A stretch of 64,000 bases of DNA from Corylus avellana (GCF_901000735.1 NC_081546.1:24554529-24618528); one strand, 5' to 3'; counted from the first letter of the stretch, positions 1-12,849 are shown. The notes: generated by a model from the letters alone, not told the origin. Numbers and translations are program-made.

Positions 1-677
1 AATCAAACGGTACGTTGATGGGTGAAATTCCCAAAATACCCTAAAATATTGATAAAATCACAAGCATATATACCTTGAATTTGGATGGGAGGGTTGACAT
101 CTCTCTCTCTCTCTCTCTGAAATACACTGATCACAATCCTGAAGGGAAGGGCAAGTTAATTTGATGCCTTACGTAAATTACCAATTATATTGATGAACAG
201 AGATGTTATTTCTTGACTGTTCACCAGCTTTACCTACTTTCTTCGATATATATATCAGCTATAAAATTGACCAAAAGAGTTAGTTTTGTTCGTACGGGGA
301 ACTTTAAAGTTCTTCTGCTACATGTTTTCTTAACAATATTATCATACGACATATTTCTCGTTGAAGCTGTCTCTCCTAACAAGGAAATTAAACAATCTTA
401 ACCAAACACAAAATTAAACACCAAAGAGATAACCCAATACACAAGGTATATATATTGAAGTATCCTTGCCAGTTGCTCACCAAAACACTCCCTATTAATA
501 AGATTTTGGCTCCAATTATTTGCTAGTCAATACGGATCATCTAATTATGTATATATGATCCATTTTACAGGTGGATTATATATAGATATATAGATAATTC
601 GAGAGAATGTTGTTATGAACATTTACTAGTGGGAAACTTGAATGCGTGTAATCATCCCACCTGTGGAACAACCATAT

Positions 678-721
<44 letters not shown>

Positions 722-2310
722 CACTTGCATCTTATAAAAAGGAAGAAAGTTATCAAGAATATATGCTCAAAGGAGAAATGCTGCATGCATTGTCGACTTA
801 ACACTTTAAAGTGCACTTTTTTACGTGACAGTAAAAATTATCATTAGAATGATTACTATTGAATTTTGAATCTAATTATAATAATTTTCACTACCATGTT
901 GGGAGTGTGTACTTGAGAATGCTGACTTAAGAGTACATGTAGCAGTACTTCTCATACATAGAGATACACACAATTGCTCTCATAATTTTTGTTTAAGCTT
1001 TGAGGATAAGTGAAAATTTAATATGGTATGACAATTGTTATAATTCGTGTTCGCGTATTGGGTTCAAGTCGTGTTGAGGTATGTGTATAAGATTATATAT
1101 GTTAACATTAACCTGACTCATTTAATTAAACGGGTCAAACCGGCTTTCAACCCTAACCTCTAATTTTATATTGGGTTTGTGTCAGGCTCGCGGGTCATGT
1201 CAAAAATTGTTTGTCATTATGTCGCATGTCAAGTTTGGATCTTGTCGAAGTATAAATATAATACTATATAGGTTAACTCTAATTCGATTCATTTAATTAA
1301 ATAGGTCAGACTCCTCAATTCTAACCATTTAATTTCGTGTTAGATTCGTATCGGGTTTGTAGATCGTGTCAAAATTAAAATTGCTAGCTGGAGGTATAAG
1401 GTTTTGATTTCAAACTTTGTATCTATAATTTCACCTTTCATGCATGTTAGTTAAATATTATGTGTTGGGTTTTACTTATTAAAATATTAAATTAATCATT
1501 TTCTTACCACTTTAACTTTATTTGCGTACAAGTAGAAGGTGTTTTTCATAAATATTTCTGTTATTTTCTGCTTTAGGGAGTGGCCACATTCTCTTATGCC
1601 CTAATTGGTTCAAGTCATCTGATTTGACACATAGTCATCTCATTTGGGATAAAGTATAATTTTTCTGGGTCATTTCATCTGAACTTCTCAACTATAAAAC
1701 CACCGAAAGCCAACTTGTAAACTTTTTGAAGGGATTACTTTTGTTTCTGAGCTTGACCCCAGAAACCCAAATTAATCACCATTTTTCCTCCTTCTGCAGA
1801 CCTTAATATTATTATTTCAGCTGTATTTTCAATGTTTCATTGCTTTTTGTTCTCCAAATGTCAAGCCCATCTCTTTCACCACTCTATATCTTAACTACTC
1901 TTTTAGATTATAATAATTAGTTTATAATAAAATCTCCTTTGGCTGCAGAAAATAATAAGAAAAAAGAATGAAATTAACATATGCTCTATATATCTCGTTG
2001 AGTGCAACTCACTTTTAGGGTTGTGGGTATTAGGTAGAAGACAGGGATGTAAGTGTCATTGTTTGGCGTGGATACATTCCTTTAAATGGATTTTTGTACT
2101 AACCTTGATGGAATATAGCACCTTTATATTGTGTAATATTAGAATCTGGATGTCTTTTACTGTATGGTTGCAGGACCCATCTCTTTCGCTTTAAACAGAG
2201 AAAAACTTATATATCTCATTTGATAATGTTTTGGTAACTACATGTGAGCTTTAAGTTTAGCATTTGACAAATACGTTTAAAGGTGATATCATCACAACAT
2301 GAGCCCATTA
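1..2310. other. Intergenic, AT-rich, no gene seen
   Basis: No convincing coding region on either strand. The stretch holds a short (CT)n run near 100-118, an (AT)n run, and a degenerate repeated sequence at about 1040-1380 with phrases such as AATTAAACGGGTCA; a related sequence recurs near 4490-4650. These look like old dispersed repeats. The short open frames here are low-complexity or AT-driven. Confidence 0.6.
681..719. repeat. (TA)n microsatellite
   Basis: About 39 bp of uninterrupted TA dinucleotides. It produces a meaningless tyrosine-isoleucine reading frame. Confidence 0.95.
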
Positions 2311-2537
2311 AGGGTTTGTTTGGGATTTTGTTAGGGAGCTTAAAAAGTACTTTTAGTATCTAAAAATTTGTGCTTTTAGAGCTTGTTCGAAATTGTGTTA
2401 GAAAGTTTTAAATGTTGTGCTGTACAAAAACTTACATGTTCGGTAAAAAATTTCAAAAGTGCTTTAACTTTTTTTTACTTTAAAAATGACTCAAACGCAC
2501 TTTTGAGAAAAACTTAAAATCAAAGCTTTTTTAAAAA

Positions 2538-2750
2538 GAGAAATGCTAGGGGTACCAAATCTTTTACCAATACTTACAAAAAAAAAAAAATTTACTAAGA
2601 GGGCCTTACCAAACTGATGTGTAACTCATTTATTGAAGAGAGAACAAAATAATTAATTAAAATCGAACTGTAACGGATACCAATGAATGAATTACACATT
2701 AGTTTGGTAAGGCTTTCTTGGTAAAATGTTTGATACCCCTAACATTTCTC
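2538..2750. mobile_element. MITE, Mutator-like
   Basis: A 213-bp non-coding element. Its left end GAGAAATGCTAGGGGTACC is mirrored by the reverse complement of the right end, GAGAAATGTTAGGGGTATC. Flanks TTTTTAAAAA and TTTGTAAAAA form an imperfect 9-10 bp target duplication, the length expected for Mutator-like elements. The terminal GAGAAATG is shared with the MITE in the DUF247 gene at 59962-60309, so both may belong to one superfamily. Confidence 0.75.
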
Positions 2751-2805
2751 TTTGTAAAAAAACTCTTTTTGACTTTTAAAGCTCTATTTTCTAACACAAT
2801 TCTAA

Positions 2806-2954
2806 GAGTAATTCTATAAGTCACTCTTGTGACACTCTAAGAATGAGTTGGCTTTTAAAATCACAATTTGAACAAAATTCAATAATAATCAATCACAAGG
2901 CCAATGATGATTTTAAAAGTCACATCATTTTTTGAGTGACTTATAGTATTATTT
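2806..2954. mobile_element. MITE with 9-bp target duplication
   Basis: A 149-bp element. The termini are GAGTAATTCTATAAGTCAC and, inverted, AATAATACTATAAGTCAC. It is flanked by CAATTCTAA and CAATTCCAA, a 9-bp duplication with one mismatch. Non-coding and probably Mutator-like. It lies within the larger inverted-repeat element. Confidence 0.7.
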
Positions 2955-3137
2955 CAATTCCAAACATGTTCTTAACTCGAAAAATACCTCTTTGACTTTT
3001 TTCTTTACAATAAAATAGTTAAAATGCACTTGGGAAAAACATAAAAACAATTTTATTTTTTTTTTTAAAAAAAAAAAAACTCTTTTTGACATTAAAAGTT
3101 ATAATTCCTAACGCAATTCCAAATATGCTCTAAGTTA

Positions 3138-5929
3138 TGTAATTTGTTAATATGTTCAAGGTGTTTTTTATTTTTGGCTTGAAAAAGTGTTGTAATGTTT
3201 TGAGTTTCTTAACGTATATGCATATGTCTTGAGAACATAAACCAAAAGACAAAAAGCAAAGAGTCCATTTGGCAACACTTTTTGCCCAAGCTTTTTACTT
3301 TTGACGAAAAAAGTAAAAGCATTAACAAACAACTCAGAACACAAAACACTCACAAAATACTCAAAATTACTTTTACCTTTATATCACATCATAATACTTC
3401 TCAAACAAAAAATAGTATTTAAAAAACATTAACAAACAAAGCAAAAACTTTAACAAACATGGCGTCGGTTATGTTTGGCAAACCCCTCTCTCCCTCTTTT
3501 TTTCATTTCTCTCAAAAAAATCAAACTCATTTTTTTACATTATCAAACAGCTTTCTTCACTTTTCTCTCACAATTTAAAAAAAAAATCAAAACTATTTTC
3601 ACATTTATATCACATCAATCAATTCTTATTGCTATTCAAACAAAACAAAAAAATAAGAAAAAAACTTTCCCGAACACACCCGACAAAACTTATTTCTTAT
3701 TTATTTATTGATACATAGAGCTCACAGTACAGTAGTATGGTATTGGATGTGTAGTTGAAGAAAACTTTAGGGTTTATAGTATTGTTATATAACAATAAGT
3801 AGGGATATTCTATCAATAGAATGAGGAACAAATGCACTCAAACCATTTCTTTCGCCTCAAGTGTAGATTGTGGCACTAATGATCTCACAAAGTCCAAAAT
3901 GATTGCAACATATATATATTGTCGTGTCCAAACTTAATAACAACCCAATAATAAAGAAAGACATACAGAAGAATCATGGAGAAAAAAAAAATAAAAAGCA
4001 TCAAGAATCTTCAACATTACTCGATAGTGCTACTGCTGCATTAATCAGTGAAAGAAGAAGAGGGGGGCGGCCACTAAAGGTGATGACATACTCAATATCC
4101 AATCAGAGGCTGCCATGATAGGAGTGGGAATTGTCGAGTTCCCTGCCACGGTGTATTCCACGACGCTAGAAATCATTCAAAAAACGCTGCGTGTAGACCA
4201 AGGAATACCCTGCAAGTCAACCGGTTCTTCGCCATCTCCGATTTTGATGCTATATCAGTCAAACATCAATCATACTAACAACAAAAAATGGACGGCTGCT
4301 GCCACTCAAATGGAACCTTCCTTTTGCAATTACTTGGCGTAGAGAATGAGAGATTGATCCCCCATGCTATATGTACGAATACTTGCTATACTACAAGATA
4401 TTGTTTGGTACGTACTTTCTTGCTTTTACTTGTACGATTAATACTGGATTCGGTTTGGGTCAAGTTCCATTATGATTAGGGTTAACAATTTTTCATACAA
4501 GTTTACAAACTCTAACACAAAATTATTGGGTTAGAGTTGATGGGTCTAACTCGTTTAATTAAGTAGATCGAATTACGATTGATTTATATAGTTTTATATA
4601 CATGCTTTGACACAACCCGAACTTGACATGCGAACAAGAATTGCCACCCCTAATTATGATGGCAATAACAAGTGGATGCCCTAATTAGTTTTTGGATGCC
4701 CTAAAGCTAAAAATACAATTAACACATAAGTAGAATATCGGGTTTGGCTTGGGATGTTGGGAGTGCGATATGTGTCTCATAATAAGACATAAGTGACACA
4801 TGTTCCAATCTTAACGGATCTAATTCCAACTAAAACTAAACGCATGCTAAATCCGTAGAATATTCAAAAGATCAGTATATTTCGTTCAAACTAGACGTAC
4901 CTAGGAGGAAGACAAAGCTACAATAGTAAAAAGGTCTTGAAAAACACACTTCAATAATGATAGATTTGGGACAACTATGTAGAAAGGGGATTAAGATCTC
5001 ATATAATTAGGCAGCTTAGGGTGTCTAGCCCACTTGCTTGGGGCAGGTAGCACCACAGCCCCTTCTCTTAAGCTGTTTGAATTTTTGTAAAATCTATATA
5101 GCCTAATGGGATCTCCATTAGTAGAAAGGTGCTGCACATACATAACAAAAGTTGGTATATAAATGCATATGTATCAAAAATTTGTTGACTCCGTCTAACT
5201 ACGTAATTCCTTAAAAAGGATGTGTAGGGCCATATGTCCATTGTTTGTCGATCCCCACACAAACATATTGTTCAAGCTCATTCCTGGAAAACAAAAGAAA
5301 AGAGAAAAACAGTCATTTGAATCTACAAGAGTTTGGTAAGTCATATAAGGAAGAAGAAAGGTGGTACTGTTTAGTCCCCTCTTCAGGCCTGAAAAATAAA
5401 ACAACAAATACAGAAATAAGGACAAAAAATCCTTCATAATAAGACTGAACAAATAGGAATTGAAAACCACCATCCTTATTTATAAAAAGAAAACCACCAT
5501 CCTTATTATATTTTAAATCATTTTGTTAGTGATATATTAAAGGATGGAAATGCTATTTTCAAGCACTATCTTTACAAAGGAGACATAATGAATGCACTGA
5601 GGAAGAATGATTTTGACAGTATTTACATGCCAATAAACCCTCTTCTCCAGAAGTAGAATCTGCTTCCACTTAAACTACCAATTTGCCTACTCTTCTGTAC
5701 ACCACAAATTTCTAGTGATTGATGGGGCTAATTTCCAATGAAGTGTTAGAACTTAGAACAACTGAAAGGCTATAATCCTATTCCACCTAACATCACATAG
5801 AACAAGGGGGGGTGTTTCCAGCTTATTTCAAGCCTCATGCTTTGGATCAGATTGGCCTGTTGAATAGTAGTATAAGTAATTTGCAGATTCTTCCAAGGCT
5901 GAGAATTGAGCAGTAGATCTCCCAAATAG
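3138..5929. other. Intergenic region 3' of DPB2
   Basis: AT-rich with homopurine and homopyrimidine runs. The segment 4020-4260 is less AT-rich and could be a decayed gene fragment, but I cannot place it in a family. The part adjacent to 5930 should contain the DPB2 3' untranslated region, which runs toward lower coordinates. No gene is supported. Confidence 0.5.
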
Positions 5930-8900
5930 CTACAGGGCTGACAATTCAACTTCCTGAGTGCAAGGACGATATGCCACAAATGTGTAGTCATTTGAGAAGG
6001 AACCAGGATTAAAACATGTGATTCCTGTGTATTTAAATGCCTTCTGCTCACTTCTGTCGCCTAAAATGATCTGTATGAGACAAAAGAGTGAAACAAATGT
6101 CAGATGGTTCCTGTCAGGGCTTATACTTATGCAGTTACTAATGGATTCAGCCAGCAAGTTCAATTTCCTTCCAGATATTCAGTTGTACATATTTCTATTC
6201 AGTTTTTCCATTCATCCAATATTTGCAACATGCAATGAGGTCGGTCGAGTCAAGCAATCTGCCTCCAAGATCATAATTTAAAGTTGTCAAGTAATTGCCC
6301 CCAAGTGGCCAAATCCACTTTTTTCTTGAATTGATGAGAAAAGATTGGAAATTTAATCAACAAAAAAATTCAAAGTTAGTGCACTTTTTTCTTTTAGTTG
6401 AAAAAGTATTTTGATGCAACATAAAGGTGAAAGTAATTTTGAGTGTTTGTTTGTTTGTTTGTTTTTTTTTTTTTTTTTGCTAAAAAACAAAAAACTTATC
6501 CCAAAAATGTTGTTAAATAAGGCCTCAGCCATTCAAATCATCTGGTTGTATCTCATTTTAGCTTTCAACATCTCATTACCATGGGTGATCCATATTTAGT
6601 GTGAAAGTCCCCACTTATCGTTCCAATGATGGGAAAAGACACAATTGCCGACATCATAAAACATAGCGCAATGTTAGGCAAGGTAAAGTCCCTTTGATAT
6701 TAGTATTGAGTAGTACCGTATGTGGAGTTGGATAGAGATAGAGACAATGGTCGTAATTCCAGATAACAGGTTGTACGATAAGAGGGAGTGGACAGAGATG
6801 ACTTTGGTGAGTTATGGTAGCAACAAGCTGCAGTAGAAACTCAAAAGCCATTAGCACCTTCGGCTAACATCCACAAGCAAAAAAAAACAGTAAATATATT
6901 TGGAAAATTTAAAGATATTAGGTACAAAGATTACATGCTGAAAAGGATCAGTGGTTTCTTCAGAAGAAGGGGGCAGTAGACATGAGCGACGCATCCTATA
7001 CAGTAGATCTTGGCGTAAAAATACAATTTCTTGGGTATAGAATTTGATTCTGCATTCAGACAGGATAAATGAATAATTACGAGGACAATCAAAACACATC
7101 AGTAGCTACATAACAAGAAAGTAAGATAAAATTTGAATTCCAAGCAGCAATGATGATCTCATAGACTAAATTTTTTATTTTCCATCATCAGATGTTCCTT
7201 AATTCAAAAGACACAAGCTACAAATACCATTGAATGTTACAGACATCAAGAGGATGTCCATAGGAGAATACTAAAATTAACTTCATCAGTGATCAGAAAT
7301 GTTAACCTGCAAGGATTGCTTGAAAATATGGCATTTGGAATGTGCTTCTGAAGCTCTTCAGTCAAATATTTAGGTAAAGAACACCTGGGTAGGACTGTTG
7401 ATGGACCTGAAAATGCCAATAGTAGCATTTCCTCAAGTATGCCACCTAATGTAAGGGGAAATTTTGAAGCATGGTTAGTCAGTTTAGTATACCTGCATCA
7501 TCAGGACCAGGAATAAACAGAAATCGACTATGTTCTTTCAGCCGTGGATGGGAAGCAATCAATTGCCCTAGCTTGGCAAACTGTGATCTGCACACGTAGG
7601 TTGCTCAATATTGCTTTTCCTCATTATATATATTTTTAGTATTATGATCAGATAACAGTAAGCTACCCTCACCTGAGACTTGAGAAAGAGTGGAAGGAAA
7701 GGTTGCATGGGTGAGAACAAAAATTCCCCATGAATACGAATAAAGAAGGAACCACCTCCACACTCTCAAAACCATTGAGGACAATCTCTAGTTTTTCCAT
7801 AACCTTATCCATGAAGAAAGCAATATTAAGCTTATGCCAAGGCACTAAGAAAAAAAAAAAAAAGAAAAAAGAAAAGATGATAGAAATCACCTCTTCCTTG
7901 TCTAGCCAAATGTCAGACAGTATGACAAACATGTCGTTAACTGCTCTCTTTTCCAACTCTGCAAGTCTGAGCTATTAGAAATGTATAGGAAATTTTATAA
8001 ATTCATAACAATCAGGGCTGCTGAATAAACTTCAAAAGTTCTATTAGAAATGTTTTTTCAATTCTTAATTATAGTAAAGGCACGACATAGGATACAGTCT
8101 CCTCTTTAGTTAGTATACCACCGCCAAAGAAGTCATGTCCTGCAAGCGATTTGAATGACTTATTTCGGTCCTCTAACGGAGGAAATCCACATGTAATGAC
8201 CTTCACAACAGAGAGAAAGTTTCAGTAAAATATCAGCAGAAATCAACTCCATAGGTGCCTATGGAGCTTTGGAAAGTTAGCAAAATCAATGCCTTGCAGA
8301 AACTCAGGGAAAATAAAATCCACATATACAAACTGATGTTTGACAGCTAGAGAAATTGGGAATAAGGTCGAAGGCAACTAGAGATCTCAGGTTTTTCCAG
8401 CAAGAAATTTGCGACCCATCAAGACCACAAGATAGTTATGTGGTTCTCAAAACAAGATTGGCAGCAGAGACTAAAAAGTAGCAGGTCTCTCTTCAGAGAC
8501 TGGTTTTAGTCAAATTAAGATAGACAATTTTGCACTATCAGGTCATAATTTTTCCACTAAGCTTATTACGAAGGTGCTATCTCATTTAAACACTAAAATC
8601 TTTAGTACACTTCAAACATTTGAGACAAAACTTGTGGCAATTTCAGCAATATACAAATTGCTGAAATTTTGAAATAAGTGGAGGAAAACAAAGACTAGAA
8701 TAGGGCGTCTATAAGCTTTTGCAGATGTCTAACTTGTGCCTATGATCCTGACTATAATGTTAATGTAGGAGAACTTGAATGATCAGATGACTTCTCATAG
8801 AAAAACAAAACACCAGGAATGAGAAATGGAGAAGTGGCACATACAGTGTCAGTGCTCTCATGTTTGAGATCAACTAAAAGTGCGTCACTAAACAAAGAAC

Positions 8901-11900
8901 TAGTAGTATAGTATTAACAGAAAATATGTTGTGCTTACTGAGTCTGAGTCGCTTTTGGCATGTTCTTACAGGCTCATAATGGAGACTATCAGCAGATATA
9001 TTCTGGTTTAGAAACTCCCGGAGTTCATATTACTCTTTCAGACTGCTGAAGATTTCAACAGCTCTTATTCCAGTCCTCAAAAACAATGTTTTTATGTGAC
9101 AAATTTAAACTGTCCCATCTATACCTATTAGTAAAATTGTCACTTGAAAGTAGAAAACAGGAATCTCCCACCCTTCTCTATACAATTGAAACATTTTCTT
9201 TCAGTAAGATATGTTGTGGAGATATGGATGCTCCAAGTAAAAAGAGGACCGAGATTGGAACACCCACAATCAGAACATGATGCAATTTAGATGACGAACT
9301 CGTGGTTGCGGCCTATTTAGTACAGTTTCTAGATTCTAATTTTCACAGCTCAAGCTCCCTAATCATTTTTCACTCTGATTTAGACATTCATTTCTATTAC
9401 TGTAGGCCTGTGATCTCCTACGATTTACATAATATTAATCATCATAAACAAAGAGAACAAACAATTTGTGCATGTATTTTATACTTTAATTTCCTCTTTA
9501 AATTTCTCCAATATTACAAATGACTCCAAATTGCACAATTTACGAGCTGAAGCTACAACAACCATCACTCAAACTCAAAGTAACACAATTCAAATGACTG
9601 TCCATAAGTATTTGCAGTGTTCATGTTACTGTGACTAGCTGTCTAATGAAAACTTGAACAATTTCTAGTTTTGAAAATATGGTAGTTGAGTGATTGTTTC
9701 TTTTCGGCTGCTAGGGGATTTATAAGGTGAGACAAAATTTAGATGGCTCCCTCTAGGGTTTAAACAGCAAAAGAAAAGAAGGGTACAACAATTTTCTCAA
9801 TGATCACCAACTGTCGAGGGCAGGGATTGGGCCATTAATATACATTTATTTAATGCAACACATTAAGACCCTCCAGCTCTATCAAGATGCTCTAGATTAT
9901 GAGATGAAGAATTCCTCTGTCCCTCCCACCCTTGCACTGCACTCTGGTACCCTAGTTCTAAATTAACGATAGTTTATTAGATTATAAGTTTCGAACGGAC
10001 AGAAATTTTTCTAGGAGAACGACCTAATATTATATAAAAGACAGCATATTTTTCAGATAGAAACATTAAAACAGTTGTTATGAATATTCGCATTCCTGCC
10101 AGAACTGTTATCATCATCAACACAAAGCATGATTCCGAAGAGCTACTAAAAACTTCCAAGATGTTCGAATCAAATGTCCATTGCTTTGACAAATGGTCAA
10201 GGTAAGTGCTTGCCAAGACCAAATACTGCAAAAACTAAACAATAGCACAGGCATATACCAAATAGAGAAACTAATTGCAGATGTTACAAAATCAGATTTA
10301 TCAACGCAGGTTTCAAGAAAATGAAATATAACACGAACCTGAAATATACCCTCTAAGAGCATCTCACCTTCTGCTACAACTATGGTATTCTCCAAGAAAA
10401 AACCTGTAGTTATCTTGTATTCTTTGTCAAAGAAAAATGCTGATTTTATAACTCTATTTTGGCAAACTTTATATGATAACAGCCTTCCACCTTTAATAAT
10501 CCACAATAAATTATGATAATAGAGACACATCCCTAAGCCACTATTATTGATGGAGTCCCAAAATCAATTCTTGCCATCAAAATCACAATGCATGATGCAC
10601 GCCCTGAGTTGGATGGGCCTCCATGCAAAGATCAGACAGATGTTATCCTTCCATTCCTTTCAAGTCATTCATGATTAATTACAAGAAAGAAAATAAATGA
10701 TTAGGGAAACAATAAGAAGTATACTTTGGCCAAGAGGCTATGAGATTTCGCAACATATGATCGCATATCAGTTCAGTGGCAAGATATGTCCATGGACTAA
10801 CATACTCTTCATGTCTTCTGCTTGAACAAAATAGGCAGCACAAAAATGGCTCTAAAATAAAGAACATTCAATAGAGCCAACTTCAACTAGTGTATCAGAT
10901 AGAATTATGAAGATCTATATACTGTTACCAAGTATGAAGTATTGCAAATCGATATTAATATAGGGCAGTGTGCTCAGAAAAATAAGTTAAAAACATGTTT
11001 CAGATCATGTAGTGAAGTAATTTAGTTCCACTCATAGAAACAAAATTTACCCTTCCGACAAGAAAAAACGCGTAAAAATTATGTTGAGGATATTGCATTA
11101 GATAAATTGATTTCCACAGAAGCAGTTAGGTCTTCCAAGTAAAAATGGCCATCCTCCAACTGAGATATCACACCCATGATCCATCTTCTCCCCGTTTGGC
11201 CAACCAGAGACTGAATTGGAGATATCTGTCAAATACATCGCACAAAAAGATGCGAGCTTTGTTAGAACAGATATACCAAATTGAGACAAAAATGCTAAAT
11301 TCCAAATTCTTCAAATTTGAAGATATGGACCCAGCAAAAACAATCATACATGTCACGTGTACATTGAGATTTACATAACATGCATATATGCCTTACCTCA
11401 CAGCTTCCAACATGTGACATTTCAGTAACAAATGCGGGTCTGGAAAAATGCTGATCACGAGCAAGCCTCTGAAACAGTAAGAGGAACCTATCCCTATACA
11501 GAGCTGCTTTTGCTGAAGCCTCACCATGAATGGGTAGGCTTCCTGTATGCCTAGGATCAATACAGAGAATTACATAAATGCCCAAATGAACCAAAGCTGA
11601 TTCGTAGGAATTTTGAAATTGTAAAAATTGTAAAATCACTGCCTATCATGAACGCTTAAACTAAAAGAAAATAATGAATTTTGCTCATTTAATCAATAAA
11701 ATTTCGAAATAATTGTTGATTTAACATAGTATGAGTTGAATTTACTTCACACCATATTCAAATATTTCGTGTGCGGGGCTCCGTCATCGAGGGAGCACTA
11801 AATCCTAAAGCTAGAATATAAATTAAATAATTAAATTAACATTTTCCTATTGACTGAAGCCTTTTGGAATAACTGACGATTTAACAGATCCAGTGAATCA

Positions 11901-12354
11901 GCAAATCGACTTACTCATGGAAAACCTTTTTGATGGGATCGTAGTGGAATTTGGGGACCAAGAATGCATCGATCACACGAATAGCCGACGCAGAAGATCC
12001 GCTGGCAGCATCAGGGCTTTCGTCGGCAGCGGCCGCCTCGGCTTCTAACAAAAGGCTCACTACCCGGTGCACGGGTTCCTTGTCAATGATGGAAGATTTC
12101 ACTGCCACCAATTTTACCATTTTAAAAACGGGGAGAGTATAAGAAGCAGAGCATGGGAATGAAAATGGTGAGAGAAGAGAGAAGTTACGGGAATCAAGGT
12201 CGAGCTGATCGAGGAGGAGGTCGACGGCGTCGTCTTCGGCGCCTGGGAAGCGGTCGACGAAGGAGAGGATCTCTTCCAGAGCATCCACCTTGAGGATGTA
12301 CCCTCTGATCTTGCATTTCCTCTCTACCTTCTTCCTTATCATCGAACCCTTCAT
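5930..12354 (-). CDS. DPB2: DNA polymerase epsilon subunit 2 (DPB2/POLE2), 13 coding exons
   Basis: Accessory B subunit of the leading-strand replicative polymerase epsilon, acting in the nucleus. Exons read from high to low coordinate: 12354-12189, 12101-11915, 11550-11397, 11225-11094, 10416-10339, 8200-8096, 7971-7891, 7803-7673, 7587-7493, 7406-7307, 7049-6935, 6827-6717, 6070-5930. They join in phase to 531 residues; I recall the Arabidopsis protein as about 526. Recognisable blocks include the N-terminal helical domain (KVDALEEILSFVDRF), the OB-fold region (GRRWIMGVISQLEDGHFYLE) and the inactive calcineurin-like phosphoesterase region (VPSLFVFMGNF, LFIPGPDDAGPSTVLPRC, FSSNPCR, ITHQSHLCPLP). 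It ends TQEVELSAL. The start ATG at 12354 follows a GA-rich leader. Eleven introns are ordinary or near-ordinary GT-AG. Intron 4 is AT-AC and intron 6 begins GTATCCTA; both look U12-type. No disabling change was seen. Confidence 0.95.
7972..8095 (-). other. Candidate U12-type GT-AG intron of DPB2 (intron 6)
   Basis: The 5' splice site reads GTATCCTA, against the U12 GT-AG consensus GTATCCTT. TTCCTATAC, 7 of 9 matches to the U12 branch sequence, lies about 12 nt before the TAG acceptor. The flanking exons join in phase as TKEET-LRLAELEKRAVND. The branch site is weaker than in intron 4, so the class call is less certain. Confidence 0.65.
10417..11093 (-). other. U12-type AT-AC intron of DPB2 (intron 4)
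   Basis: No GT donor joins exons 4 and 5 in frame. With a donor ATATCCTC and an acceptor ending AAGAATAC, the exons join exactly as LSNA-KITTGFF, matching the family. ATATCCTY is the U12 AT-AC 5' splice-site consensus. TTCTTTGAC, one mismatch from the U12 branch consensus TTCCTTGAC, lies with its branch A about 10 nt before the acceptor, which is the usual U12 spacing. Confidence 0.88.
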
Positions 12355-12356
12355 CT

Positions 12357-12369
12357 CTCTCTCTCTTCC

Positions 12370-12395
<26 letters not shown>
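12357..12395 (-). promoter_or_regulatory. GA-repeat leader just upstream of the DPB2 start codon
   Basis: On the coding strand this is an interrupted (GA)n run ending three bases before the ATG. Such runs are common in plant 5' untranslated regions and can bind BPC/GAGA-type factors; that role is inference. It is open in the frame of the gene, but the protein family begins at the later methionine. Confidence 0.5.
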
Positions 12396-12400
<5 letters not shown>

Positions 12401-12738
12401 AGCTGAAGATTTGGCGGGAACCTTTCGCTTTCTCGATGCGAAAAATGGCGGGAAAAATGTATGTGATAGTGCGGCTCGTTTCGGCTACAAAAGTGAAATA
12501 CCCTATTCATAAGGTTTGTGGTGTTTTTTTTTTATTACCTAAATGGTCCCTAAGACGAGCTTCTTCCTCTTGTACTTTTTTTTTTTTTTTTTTTGGGGAT
12601 AAAATCGTACTTTCAACTTCCTTATGAGTTCAAACTGTAATTTGAGATAACATTATGGATTAATTAGAAGTCTATAATTATGCTACTCAAATTATACGCA
12701 ACTCAAACGGTTTCATAAAAAGAGAGTTATAGAGCTCA

Positions 12739-12848
12739 CATGTTTTTTTTTTTTTTTTGACATGTTCACACAAGAGGGGAAGAGAGATTTGAACTAGAGA
12801 CTTCCGCTTTATAAGGTATATTCCCTAACCGATTGAGCTACTTCTTAG
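12739..12848 (-). mobile_element. tRNA-derived SINE
   Basis: On the minus strand the head contains TAGCTCAATCGGTTAGG, matching a tRNA A box, and about 35 bp later AGTTCAAATC, matching a B box. The body ends in a run of A. ACATGT occurs at both flanks and may be the target duplication. This is the layout of a Pol III SINE, not a functional tRNA gene. Confidence 0.75.
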
Positions 12849-12849
12849 A

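Larger units (their letters stand above)
2312..3137. mobile_element. Degenerate inverted-repeat element hosting two nested MITEs
   Basis: The left end (GGGTTTGTTTGGGATTTTG...) resembles the reverse complement of the right end (AGAGCATATTTGGAATTGCG...). The interior is rich in AAAACTTTT-type sequence in both orientations. Two smaller elements with their own target duplications sit inside. This looks like an old non-autonomous terminal-inverted-repeat element, perhaps Mutator-like. The outer boundaries are approximate. Confidence 0.45.

Noticed and set aside
4115..4479. Frames in the less AT-rich stretch at 4.0-4.5 kb
   Set aside because: No domain recognised and no paralogous copy to test conservation; left as unassigned.
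12770..12845. Possible tRNA gene on the minus strand
   Set aside because: A and B boxes are present but the acceptor stem and anticodon arm do not form, and a poly-A tail follows; SINE is the better reading.
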